Below are positions 32,963 through 41,322 of a stretch of DNA of 64,000 bases, piece after piece. The DNA is from Oscillospiraceae bacterium (lineage in GTDB: Bacteria > Bacillota > Clostridia > Oscillospirales > JAAYXM01), in contig SVMJ01000005.1 of the NCBI GenBank assembly GCA_015067485.1, positions 28,528 through 92,527 of the forward strand, written 5' to 3'. The translations under genes were made by a program, and so were the position numbers. The first letter of the stretch is position 1; every line of letters begins with the position of its first letter. The notes beneath the pieces are model-generated. The model was not told where the DNA came from and ran no database searches. It saw nothing but the letters and a program-made list of their open reading frames with translations.

Positions 32963-33818
32963 ACTTTGTTTTCTGCTTGCCATCCTGCTTCTTTGCGGAT
33001 GTCAGCCCGCACCCACCGTTTCGGACGGGGTATTGAAACCCACGACCGCATACTTCCGCGGAAATACCGAAATGCTGGTTTCTCACGACGTGGTCATCTC
33101 GACCGCGACCGAAGACGCGCAGATGCAAACCTTGTTTTCTGCGCTCCAGTCTGCACAGGACGACGGTTTGACCCCCGCAATATCACGGGACGTCCGTCTG
33201 CTCGGGTATTCCCGAAAGGGCGGTACGCTCACCCTTTCGTTATCCGAAGAATACGAAGAGAGCCGCGGCATTCTCCGCACACTCGCCGATGCCGCACTCA
33301 CCCTTTCGTTCTGCTCACTCGACGGGGTGGATGCGCTCATCATCCAAACACCCTCGGGTGAGAGCGCGCCGCATACGGCGGAAGATTATCTTCTCACATC
33401 CCCCTCTCCCGTTGCGGCACAACAGACTGTAAATCTCTATTTTGTATCAAACGGAGAACTAACAAAAGTCCCCCATGCCATCCGAAAGGAATCGGATGTC
33501 GCATTCCCGCATAGCGTGATCTCTTCTCTGCTTTCGGGTCCCGAAGATGAAAATTACACTTCCGCAATTCCGGAGGGAGTAAAACTTCACTCGGTTGTAC
33601 TCGAAAACGGGACTTGTACGGTGGATCTCTCTTCCGAATTCTTAGCGATTTCCGGGCATAGTGAAGACGCGGAACGGCTTTGTCTGTTCTCGCTCGTCAA
33701 CACGGTTGCAGGAGTTTCGGAAGTACACCATGTGCAGATTTTGATCGACGGGGAGTCCGTCCCCGGCTTTACCCATTATGACTTAACTCAGGCGATTCAG
33801 CCCGAAGTATTTGACTAA
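32955..33818 (+). CDS. GerMN-domain lipoprotein
   Basis: 287 residues. The lipoprotein signal MRKLCFLLAILLLCGC has its lipidated Cys at 16. It is followed by two GerMN-type domains (about 45-145, with TLTLSLSEEYEES, and about 165-280, with CTVDLSSEFL). GerMN proteins include B. subtilis GerM (cortex/germination) and LpqB-type accessory lipoproteins of two-component systems. The 8-bp overlap with the histidine kinase suggests an accessory role in the same signalling unit. The tracked ORF starting at 32547 is longer only because the frame is open within the kinase gene. Confidence 0.85.
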   Translation: MRKLCFLLAILLLCGCQPAPTVSDGVLKPTTAYFRGNTEMLVSHDVVISTATEDAQMQTLFSALQSAQDDGLTPAISRDVRLLGYSRKGGTLTLSLSEEYEESRGILRTLADAALTLSFCSLDGVDALIIQTPSGESAPHTAEDYLLTSPSPVAAQQTVNLYFVSNGELTKVPHAIRKESDVAFPHSVISSLLSGPEDENYTSAIPEGVKLHSVVLENGTCTVDLSSEFLAISGHSEDAERLCLFSLVNTVAGVSEVHHVQILIDGESVPGFTHYDLTQAIQPEVFD

Positions 33819-33831
33819 AGGAGAAACTCTT

Positions 33832-35106
33832 ATGTACCAGCTTGAAACCAACGCGGTCCATGCGGGGTATCAGCCCGAAGCGACCACACATTCGAACGTT
33901 CCCCCGCTTTACATGACCACCGCGTACTCGTTTGACAATGTCGAGCACGCACGCAAGCTCTTCGCACTTGAAGAGGGCGGCAATATCTATACCCGTCTGC
34001 AGAACCCGACCACCGACCTTTTGGAAGCAAGAGTTTCCGCACTCGAAGGCGGCATCGGTGCTTTGGCACTCGCAAGCGGCCATGCTGCGATCGTGCATAC
34101 GCTTCTCACCATCGCACGCGAAGGGGATGAGATCATCTCTGCAAACACCATTTACGGCGGTGCGATCAACCTGCTCGGAAAGACCTTCAAGCGCATGGGG
34201 ATCACGGTTCATTTCGCAAGCACCGACGATCCTGAAACTTTCCGTGCACTGATCAATGACAAGACCCGTGCAATCTTCGTGGAAGCGATCGGAAACCCGA
34301 CCGCAAACGTATGTGATTTGGAAGCGATCGCCGATATCGCACATGAAAACGGACTTCCGTTCATCGTGGACAACACCTTTGCGACCCCAGCACTTCTCCG
34401 TCCGTTTGAGCATGGCGCGGATCTCATCATCCATTCTTCCACCAAGTATTTATCCGGCAACGGTACCGCGATGGGCGGTCTCGTGGTAGACAGCGGTAAA
34501 TTTGTTTGGAAAGGAAACCCCCGCTTTGCGGAAATGAACGCACCCGACCCGAGTTATCACGGGGTGGTCTTTGCAGACCTTGGCGAGCAGGCGTTCTTGG
34601 TCAAAGCGCGCGCACTCACCCTGCGCGATTTGGGTTCCTGCCAGTCCCCGTTCAATGCATGGGTCACCATGCTCGGTATGGAAACACTTGCGCTCAGAAT
34701 GGAACGCCATTCGGAAAACGCGCTCAAAGTGGCAGAGTTCTTGGAATCGCATCCCGCGGTCGAGCGTGTGGACTATCCGGGACTTCCGTCTTCCCGTTAC
34801 TATCCGCTTTCTCAGAAGTATCTCAAGAAGGGTGCTTCCGCGGTATTCACTTTTGAAATCAAGGGCGGCAGAGAAGCGGGCGCTCGCTTCTGCGACAGTC
34901 TGAAACTCCTGCGCATCGTGGCAAACCTGGGCGACTCCCGCTCCATGGTCAGCCATCCCGCTACCACCACCCATTCCCAGCTCTCCGATGAGCAGCTCAT
35001 CGCAGCGGGGATTTCTGCGACCACCATCCGTTTGTCCATCGGCATCGAGCATATCGACGATATTTTGGCAGACATCAAGCAAGCACTCGATGCATCTCAA
35101 AAGTAA
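33832..35106 (+). CDS. O-acetylhomoserine sulfhydrylase (Cys/Met PLP enzyme)
   Basis: PLP-dependent gamma-replacement enzyme making homocysteine from O-acetylhomoserine and sulfide. Start MYQLETNAVHAGYQPEATT. Family features are YTRLQNPTTDLLEAR, ALASGHAAIVHTLL, VDNTFATPALLRPFEHGAD and the PLP-lysine motif SSTKYLSGNG. The 424-residue length fits the sulfhydrylases (MetY/Met17) rather than the ~390-residue cystathionine enzymes. AAAGGAG precedes the ATG at 33832. A terminator follows at once. Confidence 0.9.
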   Translation: MYQLETNAVHAGYQPEATTHSNVPPLYMTTAYSFDNVEHARKLFALEEGGNIYTRLQNPTTDLLEARVSALEGGIGALALASGHAAIVHTLLTIAREGDEIISANTIYGGAINLLGKTFKRMGITVHFASTDDPETFRALINDKTRAIFVEAIGNPTANVCDLEAIADIAHENGLPFIVDNTFATPALLRPFEHGADLIIHSSTKYLSGNGTAMGGLVVDSGKFVWKGNPRFAEMNAPDPSYHGVVFADLGEQAFLVKARALTLRDLGSCQSPFNAWVTMLGMETLALRMERHSENALKVAEFLESHPAVERVDYPGLPSSRYYPLSQKYLKKGASAVFTFEIKGGREAGARFCDSLKLLRIVANLGDSRSMVSHPATTTHSQLSDEQLIAAGISATTIRLSIGIEHIDDILADIKQALDASQK

Positions 35107-35111
35107 AATTG

Positions 35112-35143
35112 AAAACGTGCCGACAAAATCGGCACGTTTTTCT
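35112..35143 (+). terminator. Terminator after the sulfhydrylase gene
   Basis: AAAACGTGCCGA-CAAAA-TCGGCACGTTTT stem continuing into a T-run. Confidence 0.9.
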
Positions 35144-35164
35144 GCTTTTTTCGCGAAATAATCA

Positions 35165-35193
35165 TTTACAAACAGTTGGATTTGCGATAAAAT
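35165..35193 (+). promoter_or_regulatory. Promoter of the aryl-pyruvate oxidoreductase operon
   Basis: TTTACA, 17-bp spacer, TAAAAT, about 45 bp upstream of the CoA ligase start codon. Confidence 0.7.
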
Positions 35194-35239
35194 AATAGAA
35201 TGGAATTTATGTAGAAACATTGGCGAAAGGTTGATGAAA

Positions 35240-36535
35240 ATGTTCTTCCAAAAAGATTTGGAAACCATGCCGCGCGCAGCACTGCGTGAACTGCAACTGG
35301 AGCGTCTGAAATCCGCGGTAGACCGCGCACTCACCACTCCGCTTTATCAGAAGAAATTCAAGGAAGCAGGCATTACTCCCGCTTCCATCAAAAGTTTGGA
35401 TGATCTCAAGCATCTCCCGTTTACATACAAGGCAGACTTCCGCGACAACTATCCGTTCGGGATGTTTGCGGTTCCGATGAAAGATATCGTGCGTATCCAC
35501 GCATCTTCCGGCACCACAGGCAAACCCACCGTCGTCGGTTACACCAAAAACGATTTGAACGTGTGGTCGGACCTGGTCGCACGTCTTGCGGTCGCGGCAG
35601 GCGCGACGAGCGATGACGTGGCACAGATCTCCTTCGGCTACGGTCTGTTCACAGGCGCACTCGGTCTCCACTACGGTTTGGAAAAGATCGGTGCGACCGT
35701 CATTCCGATCTCGAGCGGTAACACCGAAAAGCAGCTGATGCTGATGCAGGACTTCGGCACTACCCTTTTGGTTGCTACCCCGACCTATGCGATGTATCTC
35801 AGTGAATCCGCAAAAGAAGCGGGCATTTTGGATAATCTCAAACTCCGCATCGGGCTCTTTGGCTCGGAAGGTTGTACCCCGGGGATGCGTGAACGCATTG
35901 AAAATAACTTCGGCATCACCGCGACCGACAACTACGGCATGAGTGAACTCATGGGTCCGGGCGTTTCGGGCGAATGCCATCTGCGCGACGGGCTCCACAT
36001 CGCGGAAGACCATTTCATCGCGGAAATCATCGACCCCGAAACCGGTGAGACTCTGCCGGACGGCGAGACCGGTGAGTTGGTCGTAACCCCGCTCACCAAA
36101 GAGGCACTCCCGGTTCTGCGTTATCGCACCGGCGATATCACCTCGCTCAACACCGATGTTTGTAAGTGCGGTCGTACCCATGCACGTATGGCAAAGGTTA
36201 CCGCGAGAAGCGACGATATGCTCATCATCAAGGGCGTCAACGTCTTCCCGTCTCAGATTGAAACGGTGCTCATCGCGATCAATCACATCAGCCCGCACTA
36301 TCAGCTGGAAGTCCGCCGCGAAAACTTCTCCGATCATCTGACCGTTGTGGTTGAGTTGGCAGACGGCTCGCTTCTTGAGCGTTTCCAGGAACTCGAAGCA
36401 CTCAGAAGTGAAATCCATCACAAACTCCGCACCGTGCTCGGCATCGATGCGAAAATCAAGTTGGTTTCTCCGAAAACCATCGAACGTTTCCAAGGCAAAG
36501 CAAAGCGCGTAGTCGACCTGCGCGATAAATCCTAA
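35240..36535 (+). CDS. Phenylacetate--CoA ligase-type enzyme (PaaK family)
   Basis: Adenylate-forming ligase that activates aryl acetates (phenylacetate or indoleacetate) with CoA. Features are SSGTTGKPTVVGYT (P-loop A3), GLFGSEGCTPGMR, TDNYGMSELMGPGV (A5), RYRTGDIT (A7) and ARSDDMLIIKGVNVFP (A8), with the C-terminal lid. The 431-residue length is usual. I use the ATG at 35240 (MFFQKDLETMP) with AAAGG upstream; a second ATG at 35234 is possible. The gene heads the operon with iorAB, so it most likely converts or reverses the product of aryl-pyruvate oxidation. Confidence 0.9.
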   Translation: MFFQKDLETMPRAALRELQLERLKSAVDRALTTPLYQKKFKEAGITPASIKSLDDLKHLPFTYKADFRDNYPFGMFAVPMKDIVRIHASSGTTGKPTVVGYTKNDLNVWSDLVARLAVAAGATSDDVAQISFGYGLFTGALGLHYGLEKIGATVIPISSGNTEKQLMLMQDFGTTLLVATPTYAMYLSESAKEAGILDNLKLRIGLFGSEGCTPGMRERIENNFGITATDNYGMSELMGPGVSGECHLRDGLHIAEDHFIAEIIDPETGETLPDGETGELVVTPLTKEALPVLRYRTGDITSLNTDVCKCGRTHARMAKVTARSDDMLIIKGVNVFPSQIETVLIAINHISPHYQLEVRRENFSDHLTVVVELADGSLLERFQELEALRSEIHHKLRTVLGIDAKIKLVSPKTIERFQGKAKRVVDLRDKS

Positions 36536-36552
36536 GGGAAGGAGTTTTTCCA

Positions 36553-38289
36553 ATGGCTAAGAAAATGATGTTGGGCAATGCGGCAGTCGCTCGCGGCGTT
36601 TACGAAGCGGGCTGCCACTTTGTTTCCAGTTATCCAGGTACTCCCAGTACCGAAATTACCGAATTTCTTGCAGGTTATGAAGAACTGCACGCGGAATGGG
36701 CACCGAATGAAAAGGTCGCGGTGGAATCCGCGATGGGTGCATCTATCGCAGGCGGCAGAGCATTCTCCGCAATGAAGCACGTGGGTCTCAACGTTGCAGC
36801 AGACCCGATCTTCACCGCAAGTTATACCGGCGTCAACGGCGGTTGCGTCATCGCGGTCGCAGACGATATGGGGATGCACTCTTCTCAGAACGAGCAGGAC
36901 AGCCGTCATTATGCACGCGCATCCAAACTCCCGATGCTCGAGCCGGCTGATTCTCAGGAATGCAAGGACTTCGCAAAAGAAGCATTCCGTTTGAGCGAAG
37001 AATTTGACACCCCCGTCTTCCTGCGCCTTTCCACCCGTGTTTCCCACTCCCAGAGTGCGGTGGAACTCGCAGAGCGCGAAGACGTCCCGGTAAAACCCTA
37101 TGAAAAGAACATTTCCAAGTATGTCATGATGCCCGCAAAAGCAAAGGTTCGCCACGTATTCGTAGAAGAGCGCGAACTCAAACTGCGTGAATTTGCAGAG
37201 ACCACTTCTCTCAACCGTGTGGAAAACAACGGCGCAAAGATCGGTGTTGTGGTATCGGGTATCGCATACCAGTACGCAAAAGAAGCATTCGGCAAGAACG
37301 CTAACTACTTGAAACTCGGTCTTGTATATCCGCTCCCGGTCAAACTCATCGAAGACTTTGCAAAGAGTGTGGACACCCTGTATGTCATTGAAGAACTCGA
37401 CGATGTCTTTGAAAGCCATTGCAAGAAGCACGGCATCAAGGTTGTCGGCAAGGAACTCTTCTCCAAACTCGGCGAATACTCGCCCGAACTCATCCGTAAC
37501 AAGATTCTGGGCTCTGATATGCCTGCCGCATCGCAGGACACCGTCCCCGTCCGTCCCCCGGTTCTTTGTCCGGGCTGCCCGCACCGCGGTCTCTTCTATG
37601 TGCTGAGTAAGTTGAAACTCGTGGTATCGGGCGATATCGGCTGCTACACTTTGGGCGCACAACCGCCGCTCGAAGCGGTCGACACCACTTTGTGCATGGG
37701 TGCTTCCATCAGCGGACTCCACGGCATGAACTTGGTGAAAGATCCTGAATTTGCAAAGAAGAGCGTGTCTGTCATCGGTGATTCCACCTTCTTCCATTCG
37801 GGCATGACCGGTCTTCTCAATATCGTCTATAACCAGAGCCCGTCCACGGTGCTCATTCTCGATAACTCCATCACGGGTATGACCGGGCATCAGCAAAACC
37901 CGGGCACGGGTCTCACCTTGCAGAACCGTCCCGCACCGAAAGCGGACATTGAAGCGATCTGCCATGCACTCGGGGTTGCCCGTGTTACGGTTGTTGACCC
38001 GAACGATGTGGGGGAAGTCGAACGCGTTCTGAAAGAAGAACTGAACACCCCTGAACCCTCGGTCATCATCGCACGCCGTCCGTGCGCACTGCTGAAATAT
38101 GTAAAACCCCAGCCTGCATTCTCGGTGAACCAGGACAAGTGCATTGGCTGTAAACTGTGCCTGAAGATCGGTTGCCCCGCAATCAGTATGCGCGACGGCA
38201 AGGCGACCATCGACAGTTCCATCTGCACCGGTTGCGACCTGTGCTCCAAAATGTGTCCCAAGGGCGCAATCGAAAGAGGTGATGCATAA
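36553..38289 (+). CDS. iorA: Indolepyruvate:ferredoxin oxidoreductase, alpha subunit
   Basis: Oxidatively decarboxylates aryl pyruvates (from Trp, Phe, Tyr transamination) to aryl-acetyl-CoA, reducing ferredoxin. At 578 residues it has a pyruvate-oxidoreductase domain I (start MLGNAAVARGVYEAG), a TPP-binding domain near 330-480 (CPGCPHRGLFYVLS, GDIGCYTLG, GDSTFFHSG) and two C-terminal [4Fe-4S] motifs (CIGCKLCLKIGCP and CTGCDLCSKMCP). AGGGAAGGAG precedes the ATG. The stop overlaps the iorB start (TAATG). Confidence 0.95.
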   Translation: MAKKMMLGNAAVARGVYEAGCHFVSSYPGTPSTEITEFLAGYEELHAEWAPNEKVAVESAMGASIAGGRAFSAMKHVGLNVAADPIFTASYTGVNGGCVIAVADDMGMHSSQNEQDSRHYARASKLPMLEPADSQECKDFAKEAFRLSEEFDTPVFLRLSTRVSHSQSAVELAEREDVPVKPYEKNISKYVMMPAKAKVRHVFVEERELKLREFAETTSLNRVENNGAKIGVVVSGIAYQYAKEAFGKNANYLKLGLVYPLPVKLIEDFAKSVDTLYVIEELDDVFESHCKKHGIKVVGKELFSKLGEYSPELIRNKILGSDMPAASQDTVPVRPPVLCPGCPHRGLFYVLSKLKLVVSGDIGCYTLGAQPPLEAVDTTLCMGASISGLHGMNLVKDPEFAKKSVSVIGDSTFFHSGMTGLLNIVYNQSPSTVLILDNSITGMTGHQQNPGTGLTLQNRPAPKADIEAICHALGVARVTVVDPNDVGEVERVLKEELNTPEPSVIIARRPCALLKYVKPQPAFSVNQDKCIGCKLCLKIGCPAISMRDGKATIDSSICTGCDLCSKMCPKGAIERGDA

Positions 38290-38858
38290 TGCCGAATATT
38301 TTAATCGTCGGCGTCGGCGGTCAGGGTTCGCTTCTTGCGTCCCGTATGATTGGCGCTTTCTATCAGAATCAAGGACTTACTGTTAAGGTGAGTGAAGTCC
38401 ACGGCATGAGCCAGCGCGGCGGCAGCGTGGTTACTTACGTCCGTGCAGGTGAAGATGTTGCATCTCCCATCATCCCGGTCGGAGAAGCGGATGTCATTTT
38501 GTCGTTTGAAGAACTCGAAGCACTCCGTTGGGCGCATTATGCGAAAGACGGCGGTGCGATCGTGTACTCCACACAGAACATCTCCCCCATGCCTGTCATC
38601 ACGGGTGCGGCGGAATACCCGTCTGAGATCGGTGAAAAGCTGAAGAAATACAATGTCCGTCAGCAAGCGATCGATGCTCTCTCCCTTTCTTTAGAAGCGG
38701 GAAACGTCAAAGCGGCAAACGTGGTTTTGATCGGTGCGGCGTCGAAACTCCTTGGCGGAACGAGTGAAGAATGGAACCGTGTTTTGGAAGAAGTGGTTCC
38801 CCCGAAGTTCTTGGATCTCAACCGCCGTGCATTCGCACTCGGTGCGGATGCAGAATAA
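38289..38858 (+). CDS. iorB: Indolepyruvate:ferredoxin oxidoreductase, beta subunit
   Basis: 189-residue gamma-type domain of 2-oxoacid oxidoreductases. It begins MPNILIVGVGGQGSLLAS (glycine-rich CoA-related motif) and has VSEVHGMSQRGGSVVTYVR, typical of IorB. It acts as a complex with IorA in the cytosol. It shares one base with the iorA stop codon. Confidence 0.94.
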   Translation: MPNILIVGVGGQGSLLASRMIGAFYQNQGLTVKVSEVHGMSQRGGSVVTYVRAGEDVASPIIPVGEADVILSFEELEALRWAHYAKDGGAIVYSTQNISPMPVITGAAEYPSEIGEKLKKYNVRQQAIDALSLSLEAGNVKAANVVLIGAASKLLGGTSEEWNRVLEEVVPPKFLDLNRRAFALGADAE

Positions 38859-38885
38859 TCGAATTTGATTTAGGAGGGACTTACT

Positions 38886-39293
38886 ATGACCTTGCATCAG
38901 CTTTCGGTTTTCATTGAAAACAAATCCGGCAGACTGTCTGAAATCATTTCGATTTTGGCAAAATCAGGCGTGGATATCCGTGCACTCTCGATTGCCGATA
39001 CCACCGATTTCGGCATTCTCCGTCTCATCGTAAACGATGTGGATCTCGCCGTGTCCATTCTGAAAGAGAACAACATGGCGGTCTCCAAGACCGAAGTCAT
39101 CGGCATCAAGCCGAAGGATGAAATCGGCGCGCTCGCGAACCTGTTCGCACTGCTCTCCGAAAACGGAGTGGATGTGGAATACGCTTACGCGTTCATCAAT
39201 CACGAGTGCGTTGTCATCCGCGTGGAAGACAACAGCGCGGCGATCCGTGTACTCAATCAGAACGGCTACACTCTCGCGAGTGAGATCGAGTAA
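38886..39293 (+). CDS. Double ACT-domain protein
   Basis: 135 residues containing two ACT domains: LHQLSVFIENKSGRLSEIIS (first) and IGALANLFALLSENGVDVEY (second, from about residue 70). ACT domains bind small ligands, usually amino acids. Proteins of this type commonly sit next to aryl-CoA ligase and iorAB genes, where an aromatic amino-acid sensing role is likely but unproven. AGGAGGG upstream of the ATG. Confidence 0.9.
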   Translation: MTLHQLSVFIENKSGRLSEIISILAKSGVDIRALSIADTTDFGILRLIVNDVDLAVSILKENNMAVSKTEVIGIKPKDEIGALANLFALLSENGVDVEYAYAFINHECVVIRVEDNSAAIRVLNQNGYTLASEIE

Positions 39294-39316
39294 AATTTGG
39301 AAGGATGTAGCAGAAA

Positions 39317-40018
39317 ATGGCAGAGTTATTTGCAAACGAGGGCAAGCGCGCTCTCATTGAAGTAGACGGCAAGCAGTATTTGCGTCTGCCCATTCAGACC
39401 CATGTAGTTACCGCGGAAGATTCCATCCCGGATGTTGCGGAACAGTATGCAGCAGGGCACCTGCTGGATGGCGATATCCTGTTCATCTCGGAAAAGTGCG
39501 TTGCCTGCTCGCAGAAGCGTGCAGTTCCGCTCACCGAGATCCATCCGCGTCCGCTTGCAAAACTCCTTTGCAAGTTTGTCTACAAATCCCCGTACGGCAT
39601 TGGGCTGGGTATCCCGGAGACCATGGAAATGGCACTCCGTGAATGCGGCACACTCCGTATGCTCTGTGCGGCATTCGTGAGCGCGATCGGAAAACTGCTC
39701 GGAAAGCGCGGCTGGTTCTACAAAGTCGCAGGCTACCGTGCAGAATCCATCGACGGACCCACCCCCTACACCTTGCCCCCGTACAACAAGTGCGTGGTGC
39801 TCGGTCCGGAAGACCCTGACAAGGTAGCGCGCGAAGTGGCAGAGCGTGTTGGACACCCCTGCCTGATCATCGATGTCAACGACCTGACCGGGAAGATTTT
39901 GGGCGCATCCGACCCGAGTTTGGACCGTGATCTCTACCCTCGTATTCTGAAGGACAACCCGCTCGGTCAGAGCGCACAGCAGACCCCGATGGGTATCATC
40001 CGTGAATACCATGCATGA
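39317..40018 (+). CDS. CofE-like gamma-glutamyl ligase domain protein
   Basis: 233 residues resembling coenzyme F420-0:L-glutamate ligase (CofE/FbiB N-domain): QYLRLPIQTHVVTAEDSIPD, DGDILFISEKCVA and LIIDVNDLTGKILGASD. There is no sign here of F420 biosynthesis genes, and Clostridia of this kind are not known to make F420, so the substrate may be another acidic acceptor. It lies 23 bp after the ACT gene and overlaps the next gene, so it is part of the operon. Role not known. Confidence 0.8.
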   Translation: MAELFANEGKRALIEVDGKQYLRLPIQTHVVTAEDSIPDVAEQYAAGHLLDGDILFISEKCVACSQKRAVPLTEIHPRPLAKLLCKFVYKSPYGIGLGIPETMEMALRECGTLRMLCAAFVSAIGKLLGKRGWFYKVAGYRAESIDGPTPYTLPPYNKCVVLGPEDPDKVAREVAERVGHPCLIIDVNDLTGKILGASDPSLDRDLYPRILKDNPLGQSAQQTPMGIIREYHA

Positions 40019-41234
40019 TATCATCCGTGCGGCTGAAGCCGCGTGCCAAGCACAATTTCAAAAAATAGACGAAGTTGCTGAGTACCGCTCCAATGCGGTA
40101 CTCGCCGCGTTTTCCAAGCATCGCGTGTCCGACTCCTATTTCGCAGGCACCACGGGCTACGGCTATGATGACCTTGGTCGTGATAAACTGGAAGCCATTT
40201 ATGCGGACGTTTTCGGCACAGAAGACGCACTGGTGCGCCTGCAGTTTGTAAACGGAACACACGCCATCGGTTGTGCCATGTTTGCGGGACTTCGTACGGG
40301 CGATACCTTGCTCTCGGTGAGCGGGCATCCCTACGACACGCTTCAGAGCGTGGTGGGGTTAAACGATAAGTACCCGGGGTCGTTTCGCGATTTCGGCATC
40401 AACTACCGAATGCTGGAACTGAAAGACGGAAAGCCTGATCTTCATGCCATCCATACCGCGGTGTGTGAAGATACCACCATCAAAACCGTGTTTCTGCAAC
40501 GCTCCCGTGGGTATACCACCCGCGCCGCGCTCACTTTAGACGACATCCGTGCGGTGGCAGACTGTGTCAAGTCTGTCAGAGACGATATCTGCGTTTTGGT
40601 GGATAACTGCTACGGCGAATTTGTCGAACGCGAAGAGCCCACCATGTGCGGTGCCGATCTGATGGCAGGGTCTCTCATCAAGAACCCGGGCGGCGGTCTT
40701 GCCGCAGGTGGCGGATATGTTGCAGGGAAAGCAAAGTACGTGGAAGCAGCGGCGATGCGTATGACGGTTCCCGGAATCGGCCGCGAATGCGGCGGCACTT
40801 ACGGGCAGAACCGCCTGCTCTATCAAGGATTTTTCTTCGCGCCCCACACCACCGCGCAAGCACTCAAAACCGCGGTGTTTTGCGCGAGCCTTCTCTCTCA
40901 GCTCGGCTACCAAGTCTCGCCGTCCGTGTCGGAAGCACGCCATGACTTGATTCAAACGGTTGCACTCGGTGACCCGGAACTGGTGAAAAAGTTCTGCCGC
41001 GGGGTGCAGGCAGGTGCGCCGGTCGACTCCTTTGTTACCCCCGAGCCGTATGCGATGCCGGGTTATGACTGCGATGTCATCATGGCGGCAGGTGCGTTCA
41101 TCCAAGGGTCTTCCATTGAACTCTCTGCAGATGCGCCCATGCGTGAGCCGTACTTGGTCTATCTCCAGGGCGGGCTCACCTATGAATCGGGGAAAGCGGG
41201 CATCATCAAAGCGGTCGAGTATATGAAAAAATGA
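40011..41234 (+). CDS. Methionine gamma-lyase family protein (aluminium-resistance/YnbB type)
   Basis: About 407-residue fold-type I PLP enzyme. Features are FAGTTGYGYDDLGRDKLE, QFVNGTHAIGCAMF, LSVSGHPYDTLQ, VDNCYGEFVE (PLP-binding Asp) and AGSLIKNPGGGLA (PLP-lysine). The family is annotated as methionine gamma-lyase-like or aluminium-resistance protein; the reaction is not well defined. The first codons overlap the CofE-like gene; the start is GTG 40002 or ATG 40011. It closes the operon, and a terminator follows. Confidence 0.85.
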   Translation: MHDIIRAAEAACQAQFQKIDEVAEYRSNAVLAAFSKHRVSDSYFAGTTGYGYDDLGRDKLEAIYADVFGTEDALVRLQFVNGTHAIGCAMFAGLRTGDTLLSVSGHPYDTLQSVVGLNDKYPGSFRDFGINYRMLELKDGKPDLHAIHTAVCEDTTIKTVFLQRSRGYTTRAALTLDDIRAVADCVKSVRDDICVLVDNCYGEFVEREEPTMCGADLMAGSLIKNPGGGLAAGGGYVAGKAKYVEAAAMRMTVPGIGRECGGTYGQNRLLYQGFFFAPHTTAQALKTAVFCASLLSQLGYQVSPSVSEARHDLIQTVALGDPELVKKFCRGVQAGAPVDSFVTPEPYAMPGYDCDVIMAAGAFIQGSSIELSADAPMREPYLVYLQGGLTYESGKAGIIKAVEYMKK

Positions 41235-41242
41235 CAAAAAAG

Positions 41243-41276
41243 GGGACTGCAATTTGGCAGTTCCCATTGTTTTTTG
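41243..41276 (+). terminator. Terminator of the aryl-pyruvate operon
   Basis: GGGGACTGC-AATTT-GGCAGTTCCC stem (one G-T pair) followed by a T-rich tract with T6. Confidence 0.8.
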
Positions 41277-41322
41277 ATTGATATTTTGATATGATAAAGG
41301 AAAATAAACCGAGGTGGTTTTG

